Assembly: GCA_030549775.1 (NCBI GenBank)
Contig: CM060172.1
Span: forward strand, 8,047,861 to 8,111,860
Length of the DNA: 64,000 bases
Direction: 5' to 3'
Source of the DNA: Tamarix chinensis
Taxonomy: Eukaryota > Streptophyta > Magnoliopsida > Caryophyllales > Tamaricaceae
The translations under genes and the position numbers were made by a program. Under the pieces are notes generated by a model, which saw only the letters and a program-made list of their open reading frames with translations, made no database searches and had not been told where the DNA came from. Shown here in pieces: positions 11,218 through 22,263 of this stretch; position 1 is the stretch's first letter, and every line of letters starts with the position of its first letter.

Positions 11218-12596
11218 TTGATCAATGAGGTTGAAGTTGAGGCACCTATCAATGAAGCATTTGCATATGAACAACTTTATGCCATTGAAAATGAGATACC
11301 ATGGTATGTTGACATAGTAAATTTTTTGGTCACAAAAGTATTTCCTTCACACTTTACTAAAGCACAAAAAGATAGGATGAAGAGTCAAGCAAAATATTTT
11401 GTATGGGATGATCCATAATTGTGGCAACAATGTGCTGACCAAATCATTAGAAGGTGTATCCCTGATAGTGAAATTTTCTATCTTAACATTTAGTCATAGT
11501 TATGCTTGTGGGGGTCATTTTGGTCCTAAAAGAATAGCCTATAAAATTTTAGAAAGTGGATTTTTCTAGCCTACCCTGTTTAATGATGCTTATGAATTTG
11601 GTAAAACATGTGAAAATTGTCAAAAGATAGAAGGATTAGGTCTTAGAAATGAAATTCCACAAACTCCTATCATTGCATGCGAAATTTTTGATGTTTGGGG
11701 TATGGATTTCATGGATCCTTTTCCATCATCTTTTGGTTTCAAATATATTCTCGTTGTTTTTGATTATGTGTCAAAATGGGTGGAGGCAAAGGCCACCTGT
11801 ACCGACGAAGCTAAAGTTGTTGTAGAATTTCTTTGAACTAACATTTTTGTAAGGTTTGGCTTGCCAAAGGCTATAATAAACGACAAAGGTTTGCACTTCT
11901 ACAATAGAACGATAGAAGCATTGTTAAAGAAATATCTTGTGACACATCAAATCTCTACAACATATCATCCACAAACAAATGGTTAAGCCAAAATATCCAA
12001 TCGAGAAATCAAATCAATTTTGGAAAAGATGGTGAAACGGACAAGAAAGGATTGGAGCCTACACCTCAATGATGCTCTCTGGGCCTATCACAAAGATTTC
12101 AAAACTCCAATCGGTATGTCACCATATCGTTTGGTTTACGATAAGCATTGTCATCTTCCAGTTCAATTGGAACATAAAGCTTTTTGGGCTGTAAAGAAAT
12201 GTAACATGGAGTCAAATAAAATTGGAAGGCATAGAAAACTCCAATTACAAGAACTTGAGGAAATAAGAAATGATGCTTTTGAAAATGCATTGCGATATAA
12301 AGATTGAACTAAGGCAGGTCATGATAAAGTTCAATCTTAGAAAGAATTTTGAAATTGGCCAAAAAGTTTTATTATACCATTCTCGCTTGAAGGTGTTTCT
12401 AGGGAAATTAAGGTCGAGATGGATCAGCCCCTTTATTCTAACTAATATTTTTTCTCATGGTGCAGTAGAGATAAAACGTGAGAAAATAGGAAAAATGTGG
12501 AAGGTGAATGGACACCATCTAAAACCTTTTTACGAAGGACACTGTGTGCAAAACTTAGAAGTGGTAGATCTTACCGTTCCAAGTTATGACGGCTGA
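11218..12596 (+). pseudogene. Athila G1: integrase
   Basis: Integrase inserts the element DNA into the chromosome. An N-terminal zinc-binding region lies near 11480-11650, with a CENC-type cysteine pair. The catalytic core begins with the VWGMDFMDPF segment (first Asp near 11700). Core and C-terminal pieces remain open at 12020-12307 and 12270-12596. The C-terminal part contains KVFLGKLRSRWISPF and KMWKVNGHHLKPFY, as in the copy at 45513-45716. Several stops and frame changes, for example near 11416, 11835 and 11983, make it non-functional. Confidence 0.88.
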
Positions 12597-12779
12597 AAGA
12601 ATTGGATTTTATCACTTGGGAAACACCCAAGTGTTGTACATAAGTTTTTCTTATCTCATACTATGTTTCTTTCATATTCTTATCCTTCTTGTATATGTGA
12701 TTATCATATAGGGTGTAGTTATGTATGCTTACTATGTTTATATGTGAGTACAATTATATACTATGTACATTTGTTTTCC

Positions 12780-13165
12780 TTATTTAAAAAAACCACGGGG
12801 GCACCGTATTACAATAACACACCTCGTGTTTTTCCATCAGAGAAAAAAAGCAAAGGTAGAAACATTCAAAAATATCATGGGGGCCTGTGTTTATTTAACA
12901 CAGCTCATGTTTTTATGTTAGGGAAATTTTCATAAATTCCAACAACATTCAAAAATAACACCGGGGGTCCGTATTTACCAAATACGGACCATGTTTTTCT
13001 GTCAGTTAATGTTTTCAAATTCCCAAGACTTCAAAAAATAACACGAGGGGTCCGTGTTTGGGAAACACATACCATATTTTGCTGTTAGGAATTTTTCTCA
13101 TGTAACAGAGAGTTGAAAAATAAACACGGGGGTATCGTGTTTCTGAAACCCGGTCCGTGTTTCTT
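12780..13165 (+). repeat. Five-unit ~82-bp tandem repeat with palindromic core, Athila G1
   Basis: Blocks of the type AACACGGGGGTCCGTGTTT-N-AAACACGGACC recur with the G-run near 12796, 12879, 12961, 13041 and 13124, a period of about 80-83 bp. Each unit is itself an inverted repeat around the GTGTTT/AAACAC pair. It lies between integrase and the downstream Athila ORF. The minus-strand Athila copy has four such units (44930-45310), and its LTRs carry one or two. Confidence 0.85.
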
Positions 13166-14083
13166 TAAAAATCTCATATTTCTGCCCATGCTTTCAGATA
13201 CCACAAAACACGACCCCTTCTCTGTCACATCTGTCTCTGCAACCTGTGATAAACTGCCATTTCTTCCCTCTTAAATCCTCCATTTTCTTGCATAATTTTC
13301 CATTCCCATACATTCTCACTTTCATTCATCATCCCTACCACTCCTCCATTAATAGTTTGGTCTCAAACAACCTTTCCATTACTCATATTCCTGGAAAGTT
13401 TGAAAAAATTGTTTTTCAAACCTTAATTTCGATTTTTGATGCAATTATCTCGATTTAAGCAAATTATCTTTGGGCTTTTGTTTAATTCGACTTTCCTGAG
13501 CATTGCCAATCTTCATTCTGCAATTTTATTCATCAAAATTCACAATCCTAAGGTATGTGCTCTCCTTAACCAAATTTGCCCAATTTGTTGGATTTTACAC
13601 TTTTTGTTACAATTGTGAAGCATACATGTTTTTATGATGACAAATTTGTAACATAATACAATCCATTTGCATTTGTTTGTTTAATTTGTTGCTAAAATTA
13701 TATTGTCCATCAATGTTGATTTGATAGAATTTTAGGGCAAATATAATGCAGATATTCAAAGTTCACTTCTATTGCAAATTGAAATACATTTTTGGTAAAT
13801 TAGGGGTAAGTGCTGAAATAGTTCTTGCAAGATGAGATTCTTTATCCCTGCAAATTGATGAATGTAGATATGCTTATGAATGATGAATCGCAATGCCTAT
13901 GACTTAATGGCAAGGAAATTACTGAATTGAATGTCAAATATCACAAAGTTTGTAACATAAAATTTATATTTGGCATTTCTGTTTAAGTGATAGATTAGGT
14001 AAGAAAAGAAAAAAAAAATGAAGAACAAAAAAAATTATTACCTTCCACCCTACTATCCTTACTAATGCATGTGTGTTTTGTAG
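13166..14083 (+). other. Athila G1 spacer with candidate intron before downstream ORF
   Basis: No conserved coding is visible. A possible intron runs from a donor AAG|GTATGTGC at 13553 to an acceptor GTGTTTTGTAG at 14083, directly in front of an ATG (14084) that starts the downstream ORF remnant. Splicing to an ORF downstream of pol has been described for some plant Ty3/gypsy elements, so the arrangement is reasonable, but branch site and use are unknown. Short open frames here (13246-13458, 13436-13618) look random. Confidence 0.35.
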
Positions 14084-14950
14084 ATGGCACCCAAAAAGAA
14101 ACAGCAGATCGAGAGGGAATCTTAAAAACCTCGATCATCACCAAGTTAACATCGGAACCGAAGAAACCGACCCAATGAACTAGGCATCATATTTACTACT
14201 CCGGAACAACAGCAAAGGTACGACTATTTATCTCAAAGGCGCATTATTGGAACTAGGTATTTGGATGATGGTTGTCTAAATATGTTAAATACATGCGCAA
14301 GTGATGCAATTTTTGAGAAATGTAGGATTACATAATTTCGTCTATTGTACTAATCATACATATAGGCATTTAACATTAGAATTTCTCAGTACCTTTGAAT
14401 TATGTGATGTTGCTAGCACTTCTCTAGATGAATAAGTCTACATTTGTTTTTGCCTTTTTAATGAGGATAGATAAATATCTTTGCATGAACTAGCACATAT
14501 TTTTATGTTGCCTCCGGGGGAAGATTGTATCATATTGCCTTGGTTCAATGTGAATAGTTTCTTTGCTAAAATTGGTTATATCTCTAATATTCCCACCCTC
14601 GATACTTTCTGAATATCTGAAGCTAAGGCTTCAAGGATTTTCAATCTAGTCTTCAGATATTTACAAAGACTATTAGCTACCACCCTTTTTGGGCGGGAAG
14701 ATAGTACAGGGGTTGTTCGTTCCATTGAGCTTTACTTCATTAATGCTATACTAGATCATACTCGACTTGACACTACTTATTTTCTAGCTAAGCAATTTCA
14801 AAGGGTAGGTAATTCTAAACAGGGCGATATTGTCATTGGTGGTTTAATTACCACTATTTTTTTTTTAAGTTTGGACATACCTTTCCCGATGATATACCCA
14901 TAGAAGCTATGGGCACCTGAATCGACATTGAACATTGTCGTCTTACACAC
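14084..14950 (+). pseudogene. Athila G1: downstream (post-integrase) ORF, decayed and truncated
   Basis: An ATG at 14084 opens a lysine-rich start (MAPKKKQQIERES), quickly stopped. Scattered frames then match the ORF at 43021-44215 of the other copy: a TTPEQQQR-YDYLSQ segment near 14190-14250, then YLDDGC. Many frameshifts break it. The sequence matches the Athila ORF up to about 14945, then switches abruptly to copia sequence. In Athila this ORF lies where an envelope-like gene is proposed. I see no signal peptide or membrane segment, so I do not call it envelope. The 3' LTR is missing. Confidence 0.7.
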
Positions 14951-15320
14951 TTACCTTTGTAGAACCCATAAGGTGTCTTTTTGAAGATGGACTATATGAG
15001 TACTCTATTCATCACATAGTTTGTAGTGGTATTAACTTCACCACAAAAATATTTTGGAAGATTGGAGTAGTATAGCATGGTCCATTTACGTTCCTCTAAG
15101 GTTCTATTGCTCCTTTCCACCACCCCATTTTTTTTAGTTGTTCTTGGTGTAGAGAAATTATGAGTGATGCCATTTTGGTCACAAAATTCCATGAATGTGG
15201 CATTCTCGAACTCCTTGCCATGATCACTCCTTATATCATGAATCATTGATCCTTTCTCTATATGATTCATTTAGCAAGCACAAGAAAAGTCCTAAAAACA
15301 TCATCTTTAGTAGAAAGGAA
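14951..15320 (-). pseudogene. SIRE-like copia: integrase core fragment
   Basis: The open frame 14992-15270 on the minus strand reads as a Ty1/copia integrase core: IRSDHGKEFEN (catalytic Asp), then GITHNFSTPRT and NGVVERSNRTLEE (catalytic Glu) and a C-terminal NYVMNRVLI. The coding sequence goes on a few codons past 14992 and stops at the junction with Athila sequence near 14950. Reverse transcriptase, RNase H and the 3' LTR are therefore missing. The upstream part of the gene lies beyond the solo LTR at 15321-18312, with GGAAT on both sides. Confidence 0.88.
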
Positions 15321-16924
15321 TTGTAATACCCCGTATTTTTGAAACCTAATTCTATTAAGCCTAATGATTTTATTAGCATAATTTGGTGTAAATATTTAAT
15401 TATTTTAATTTTGATTCGTTTTATGGATTTATCGACGATTTCGAATTCATATTTGAATTTAATTAATCGTTGCTGTTGCGAACCATTCTGGATAAATTTG
15501 TCATGACCATGATTTTATTATATTCTTATGATTTCGATTTTCGGTTAAAAATATGTATTCCCATTCTTTTTCGTATTTTGATTTTTAATATTTTAGATTC
15601 ATTTTCGATTATAACTTTATCGTGTGATTACGACTTTATTTTGGAGTTATATTTCATTAACGAAATATATTATTTTAATTATAAAATTTCTGTTTAAATA
15701 GTTAAAGTTATTTTAATGATTTTATCCGTAGAAAATTTTTTCGACTTTAAATTTATTCATTTTCGGAAATCATTAATATTTTCAGGAATTTTTAACTTAA
15801 AAAGGATTTTTGGAGTTTATTTATGAATTTCTTTCTGGAATTAATTTTCTTCTGTTTTACGCTTTTTAGTTTGCGGAAAACCGATTTCGGAAATTATTTA
15901 AATTAGTCTCGGCTTATTAGAATTTAACTTAAATATTTTATTATATGCTTTTAAATAATTTTTCAAGGTCTTATAATATATTTCCGTAAATAATATAAAT
16001 TTTTATGTTCGTTGGTAAATTTTTCCGAAATTCTTTATATAGCCTTACGAAATAATTTTTTTTAATGAATTTTAGATAAAATCTTCCAATAATAATTTTT
16101 GAACGTTTAGTATTTTATTTTATATGTGTATTTGAAAAAAAAATCCACAGCACCCAAACCGGTCGACCCCCCCCCTCTTCTTTCCTTTTCTCTCCTCTCC
16201 CTTCTCTTCTCTTTCCTTTTCCCGTCTCCCCTGCTCCCAACCCTGTTCTCTGCGCCTAGAAACCCTAGCCCCGACCTCCTCCTCCCTGCTCCTCCTTCGT
16301 CGGTCACCATCCTCCAACTTGCTGCCACACACCACTACCGACGACGTCGCAGCTGCGCAACAACTGTAGTAGGAGTCATCCAAGCAGCTACGCACCACCA
16401 GTAGCAGCAACCGTGCAGGTCGCGCCGCCGTCGCTCGGTTACCGTCGACGTCTCCCGACCACCGACAAGCCACCCCTAGCCCCGACGAAGCTTCTCCAGC
16501 CTTCCTTTGCTCCGATTTGTTGATTTTCATTTGTAAAACTTTCTCATGGATTGTCGAGCTTTTGATAGCTCTCCCTCTTTCTCAATTTGCTTAGCTAGCT
16601 TCGGATTGAGGTAAGTCTTTACTTACCTTTACTTATGGCGGAATTCGGATGTATGTCTACATGAAGTGAAAGGTGATAAGTATGTCTATCGATTATTTAA
16701 TCATGTGAAGCGTATGCTGTGTTCTTTGTGGTAATTTTATGTATGTATGAATTCATAGCCTTAATGCAAATGCGTGTTAGTATGATGTTTGAATATGGTA
16801 TGTATTTGAGTATGTGAATGGTTGGATATGGATTGAATTATATGATACCCTATGTTATATCTTTATTCCATGGAATTATTTATGTGGGCCTGAATTATGG
16901 TCGGCTAAAATCATTGGATAAGAT

Positions 16925-17480
16925 ACTATTTATTTAAAGTGGAAGATCACGTGAGTTGGGCCGAGGTGTAGGGTCCGTTCCACTGGACGATAATAGTGGC
17001 TCAGGTGTCCTATCCCTGAGAGGTGATTCAAGTCGTTCCACCGGTTCAGAATAGTGGCTCAGGAGCGTTTTGCCCTGGGAGATGTAGAGTCCGTTCCACC
17101 AGACGATAATAGTGGCTTGGGTGTGTTGTCCTCCAGAGGTGCTTCAGTCCGTTCCACCGGATTAAGAATAGTGGGGCCTTATACTCATCGTGAATAAGAA
17201 TATGATATGAGATAAGTAATGAATAAGACACTAATAATTTAAAGTGGAAGATTACGTGAGTCGAGACCAGGTGTAGGGTCCATTCCACCAGACGATAATA
17301 GTGGCTCAAGTTTCTTGTCCCTGAGAGGTGCTTCAAGTCGTTCCACCTGTTCAGAATAGTGGCTCAAGAGCGTTTTTCCTTGAGAGGTGTAGGATCCGTT
17401 CCGCCGGATGATAATAGTGACTCGGGTGTGTTGTCCCTGAGAGGTGCTTCAGACCGTTCCACCGGTTTAAGAATAGTGGG
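16925..17480 (+). repeat. Eight CCACCGG...AATAGTGG units in two blocks of four
   Basis: Units of about 55-60 bp (CCGTTCCACCGGACGATAATAGTGGCTC and variants) fall near 16976, 17037, 17092, 17150, then 17281, 17340, 17397 and 17456. Each block is headed by a TTTAAAGTGGAAGATYACGTGAG stretch. The minus-strand open frame at 17046-17336 is a translation of this array. Confidence 0.88.
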
Positions 17481-17755
17481 GTCCTTGAACTCATCGTAAA
17501 TAAATAAAATTAGATGTAATAATGATTATTATCAGATGGTTGGAGTGGTGTTGTTTAGCATGCGATCATGATTTCTTGTACGCTTGTATCTTATGTGTTG
17601 TCATGCCTCGTAATGTACTTATAAGTATGAATTTGTGACCCTATGTTTTATTGTATGTAATACGTGTATAATTGAGCATGAGAATTGTAAGTTAGAATAT
17701 TTCATATCTTATGTGTTTCATGTTTCCTTCCATGAGTTGGGTGGTCTTGATTTAC

Positions 17756-17776
17756 TCAGTACTGGACCCGTACTGA
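17756..17776 (+). other. Palindrome TCAGTAC-N7-GTACTGA (type c), family III copy
   Basis: Perfect seven-base arms around TGGACCC. It occupies the same order position as the palindromes in families I and II and is followed within 80 bp by an acceptor-like TGTGCAG|GT. Confidence 0.7.
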
Positions 17777-18179
17777 TGCTACCTTGGTTGAATGGGTCCT
17801 GTGATAATCCACTGATGGTGGGGAGCAGACCTCTTGTGCAGGTTTAAGATCGGTTACTGTTTTGGGGTCGAAGGCTTAACTTGAGAGAGTAGGCAATCTA
17901 GAATTTGATCCATCGAGAATTGTCTCGTTTAATTGTATTTATGTCTGGAAGTTTCAAGTGTTGTAGTTAAAATATCAAGGGTATTGTAATTAACTTTCAG
18001 TTCTCATACTCTGATAAGCTTTTAAAATTCGGATTTATTTCACAGGTTCTGCTGATTGATCCAGCGATGATTTTATTTAGTGAATTGATTCACTTGTCAT
18101 ATGCCTGTGGATATCTCCTTGTGGGAGTTTATCCTTACGGCATAGATGTTTGAAATTTTGTTTGACAGGTTTTAACCTT

Positions 18180-18226
18180 ACATCTAGCATGAGATAAATG
18201 GTGGATATCTATCTTGTGTTAGATGT
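18180..18226 (+). other. Terminal LTR hairpin, family III version (17-bp stem)
   Basis: Arms ACATCTAGCATGAGATA and TATCTTGTGTTAGATGT can pair at all 17 positions (14 Watson-Crick, 3 G-U) around a 13-nt loop. Flanks match those of the family I/II hairpin: TTTTAACCTTA before, GTGGCAGTAACATTCCCC after. The arms share almost no sequence with the CACTTGGTACC arms of the other families. Confidence 0.7.
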
Positions 18227-18317
18227 GGCAGTAACATTCCCCAAATTCTCTTCTAGCTTCCGCTTTATTCTTTTAAATTTTTTTTTCAGGAGTGAAATTT
18301 GGGGGTGTTACAGGAAT

Positions 18318-21009
18318 AATGTCTATGTATATCATGAGTAATCATATACAATGACTAATGCATATTTGCAACCACCCATGCTAAGGGTCCTAGTAGGCCT
18401 AAATAAATCCATATGCAGTAGTTAATGTGGTTGAGTGGTAGTCATAACATTTTTAGGTTTGAAGGTAACCCTATGTTGTTTCCCTTGTTGAAATGCATCA
18501 CATAATCTATCTTTTACAAAGTTCAATTTTAGGATACCATGCACTAGGTTTTTTCTAGCTAATTTGTTTAATAGATCCATATTACCATGTGCAATTCATT
18601 TGTGCCATAACCATGTGTCATTATTAAATGCCATCAAACATGTATCATGCAATTTTATTGATTTAACATCAAGCATATACACATTATTGATACATGAGCA
18701 TATAAAGAGTATAGATTTATCTACCCCATTTGAAATAATGTAGTGAGAATTTAAAAAATTAACCAGAAATCCTTTATCATAGAGTAGGCTAATGCTTATT
18801 TAGTTATGTTTGAGGCCACTAACTAGATACAAATCATTTATGAAAGGTTTAGTGTTACTAATAATGATGCTGCCGACATCGATGATCTTTCCTTTTAAGT
18901 TGTCTCTAAAGGTTATGCTTCCACCATCATATAGAGTATGCTTAGAGAACATGGTTCGATCACCAGTCATGTGTCTCAAGAATCCACTATCTAGGAACCA
19001 TTTGTGCCCTTTTTCTTTTGACCTTCGAGCATACCCACAAGAGTAAATGTCCTAGTTTAGGTACCCTTTCAATGGGTCATTACTGGGTTATGTTTAACTC
19101 ACGCAGGATGGTTCCCTTAGGTACCCAAATCTTCTTGAATTTTAACTTCACTTGGGTATGCTTTGAGAACTTGCATGAGGACACAACATAGTTAGGTTTG
19201 CTACATATGGTATACATGGTTTTCTTCTTATGAGTAAAAGTCAATTTTGAACTTTGTGCATGTCTACATATTTTAGATGAATACCCATCTTTCCAACATA
19301 TATTATAATTATTTGATGTAGGGGAAGCATTCACTTGATGAGATTTTGAGGCTCTCACAAATATTTTTTCAAGTGTTTGACACTTAATCACTTTCTTATT
19401 CTTATAGCCTAAACCGTCATGGTCTTTACAATACCATTAAGCACTTAACAATATGTTTAGACCCTCTTCACCTTTTTGTGAGTATATATGTAATTTTCAC
19501 AAATTTGTCATACTTTGCTTGTAATTTCATTACTTTGACTTGGAATTGATCTATCTTAATTTGGTGATCACAAAAATGTATTACATAGTGATTTTATTTG
19601 ATAACTCATTTTTTACGAGAACCCTGTGTGATTCGAGAAGGAATTTTTTGTTTAACATTAGAGTGTGTTGGTCATTTAGGTGATCAAGAAATTTCTTTAT
19701 ATTTTCCTTCTATTTTGTCAATTTAGCATTATCACATATTGAATCATGTAAAACATAAAGTAGATCATCATAAGAGTGTAGTAAATCATATTGTACCTCA
19801 TCAATTTCGTCTTTAACATTGAAGAATTTGAGTGAGGTAGAGGTTGCAGATTCTCTTCCTCGTGCTATACAATAGAGGTTGGCAACTTCTTCCACTTCTT
19901 TGGAGGTTTCACCTTCGCTTTCTCCAAAGGAAGCCATGGATTTTCTAGGCCCATGTCTTCCTTTGTTTTTGCTTGAGTTCCCTTTGGTCCTTGCCATTTA
20001 TTTATCAATTTTATTTCTAAATTCATAGCAATCAAAGATGACTTGTCCAGTTTTTCCATAGTTGTGGCATTTTATTTTATCATCTACATTAGCTTCTCTA
20101 GGCTTCCTTTGGTTGGATGAAGAAGCTCTTTGATTTATCTTTCCTCTTGATTGGAGAACCTCTTGAATTAAGTGGTTATGAATGCCACTTCTTCATCATT
20201 CATAGGAGGTTCTTCTTCTTCTTCATCACCTTATTTTTCACCCATGCAATCGGCTGCATCTTGTTACCTTAAAGGTGTTGAGGTTTTTAATGCTAGAGGC
20301 TTCTTTCTTCTTTCTTCTGATTCATTCTCCAACGTTTATTGATGAACCATAAGGTTTCCAAAAAGCTCCTCAATCATCATTTTGCCCAAGTCTTTTATCT
20401 CTTCAATTGTGGTTACCTTATGACTTTATTCTTTTGTAAGACCTTGTAAGATTTATCTTAATTTCTCTTCTTCAATGATTTCAATCCCCAAGGCCTTGAG
20501 ATTGTTGACGATTGAGGTGTAGCAATTGCTCAAATCGTTGATACTTTCACCCTACTTCATGCTAAAGAGTTCATACTCTCTAGTGTGGAGGGTGATTCTT
20601 TTATCCTTAACCTATTTTGTCCCTTCATTGGTGAGGATGAGCTTATCCCATATGTCTTTGCTAGTTATTTAGGATTGAATGCAATGATACTCTTTTTCAC
20701 CAAGGCCGCATTGTAGAATCATGATGGATTTATCATTGAGAGTTACCTTCTCTTTTCTGCATCAGAAAGCTCTTCTCTTATCTTTTCTATAGTCTCACTA
20801 TTGACCTCCTTTGTGATCTCCATTGGCCCTTTAGTGACTATTGACCACATTTCATAGTCTTATGATTTAATGAAGAACATTGTTTGATTTTTCTAGTACG
20901 CAAATTTTTCAACATTGAATACTAGTGCCTTCATTTAGAACAATGGAATCTATTCCCCTTGTTGATCTTTTTTACCTTGGATAGTTGAATTTTTTGATAG
21001 GTACCCTTA
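18318..21009 (-). pseudogene. SIRE-like copia: gag, protease and integrase N-terminal part
   Basis: Read right to left on the minus strand: decayed gag (about 21000-20080); a degenerate zinc-knuckle-like CHNYGKTG segment near 20050-20075; lysine-rich gag frames (19710-19997, 19865-20059); a second cysteine/histidine region at 19080-19391 ending in IWVPKGT, a motif I associate with SIRE-type elements; an aspartic protease with LDSG followed by RHMTGD near 18960-19000; the GAG-pre-integrase domain near 18540-18620; and the start of the integrase core (HMDLF ... YALVIVYDYS) at about 18330-18440. Stops and frameshifts are common. The gene continues at 15320-14951 across the family III solo LTR. 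Confidence 0.82.
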
Positions 21010-21020
21010 CTCTGATACCA
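21010..21020 (-). other. Copia primer binding site (initiator tRNA-Met type)
   Basis: The minus strand reads TGGTATCAGAG, the usual Ty1/copia primer site complementary to the 3' end of initiator tRNA-Met. It lies 2 nt inside the LTR edge at 21023, which fixes element orientation and the 3' end of the 5' LTR. Confidence 0.9.
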
Positions 21021-21734
21021 ATTGAAAACACCCTAAAAGAGGGTGAATAGAGTTTTTTGGATTGTTAATGATTAAATGAAAAATTACACATAATGTAAAG
21101 TGGTTCAAGAGTGAATTACTCTTTACATTTACTACCAAAATTTTCTCCATTTTGGATTATTGAAATAGTGATGTGTTTTATTAATGATCACTCTTATCTT
21201 GGTTTATAATTTTTACAATATCAATGAACCTCTCAAGAGATAATCCACAACTTCACTTATTTATCTTCTCTAGATTCACTAAATAAATCTCTCAAGAATG
21301 ATACTCAACACTCACTAACCCCTTTGATTGATTTTTGAAAGGAGGTTGCGATTATAAGTAATTCTCACCAAATATAAGATATGAAAGTGTTGATGTTTGA
21401 ATAATATGTAATCTAGCTAGATGTAATATATGATATTACAATTTGAGAATAATTCTAGCTAAGAAAAGTGAGCAAAGAACACTTTTCAATAAAAACTCAG
21501 AAATATGAAAGTTTGGAATATTGAATGAGCAATTGAATGATTTTAGTGTAAGAGAGTAAATATTTATAAGTTTACATATGAGTATAGATACAAATTACCA
21601 AAAATTTATTTCGCCTAACTGTTCATGTTTTGACCAAAATAAATAGTTACAATTATGTAAAACAGTGGATAGGTTTGTTCAAACCAATCAATTGATTTGG
21701 TGCTCTTCAGAGTTGGTCCTAAAACACATATGAA

Positions 21735-22190
21735 CATTGTCCTATTATGGTGAGACTAGTCGACGTGTTATATGTACTAGTTGATCGGTTTGTCAAACTA
21801 GTTGATTAGATTGTCAACTAGTCGATTAGTTTGGCAATAACAATTCCATGTGTTAAACAAAGAGCAGCTAAGTTTCTGCAAAAATAAAACCTATGGATTA
21901 GTTAGTCAAACTAGTCAATCAATTTGCTTAAACTAGTCAATGTGTTTAAATAGAGATGAAATAAGTTTCTATAAGATTTAAACCCATGGACTAGTTTGTC
22001 AAACCAGTCAATCAATTTGGCTCAACCAGTTAATCAGTTTGCCTAAACTATTTCATGTATTTAAACAGAGATGAACTGGCTTTCTATAATATTGAAACCC
22101 ATGGACAGGCTGTTTAAACCAATTAATCGATTTCACAACCAAATGATTAGTTTTCCTAAACTAGTCAATGTATTGATTCGAGGAAGCCCA
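21735..22190. repeat. Degenerate repeat of CTAGTCRATYARTTTG inside copia LTR
   Basis: Phrases built of ACTAGTY-GATTAGTTTG, each 17-20 bp, recur irregularly, often paired with ATGTGTTTAAACAGAGATGA. The solo LTR at 22264 landed at the ACTAG core of this repeat. No coding sense. Confidence 0.6.
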
Positions 22191-22263
22191 TCAATTGGTT
22201 TTATGCAGTAATTGATATGTTTGTATTTTAACAGAATCAGTGGCTATGTTTAATCTAAACTAG

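Larger units (their letters stand above)
15321..18312 (+). mobile_element. Solo LTR, family III, 2,992 bp, TSD GGAAT
   Basis: Starts TGTAATACCCC, ends GGGGTGTTACA, flanked by GGAAT at 15316-15320 and 18313-18317. It sits in copia integrase. Contents in order: AT-rich start (to 16130), GC/pyrimidine-rich block (16140-16610) ending at a donor-like GAG|GTAAGT (16609), eight CCACCGG...AATAGTGG units (16925-17480), palindrome (17756-17776), acceptor-like TGTGCAG|GTTT (about 17840), and a strong inverted repeat (18180-18226) before GGCAGTAACATTCCCC. Most sequence differs from families I and II but the order of parts is the same. No internal coding or primer site is present. Confidence 0.93.

Noticed and set aside
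16925..17480. CRISPR-like array of repeats and spacers
   Set aside because: Plant nuclear context; intervening sequences are themselves repeated and the array is inside a solo LTR with duplications.
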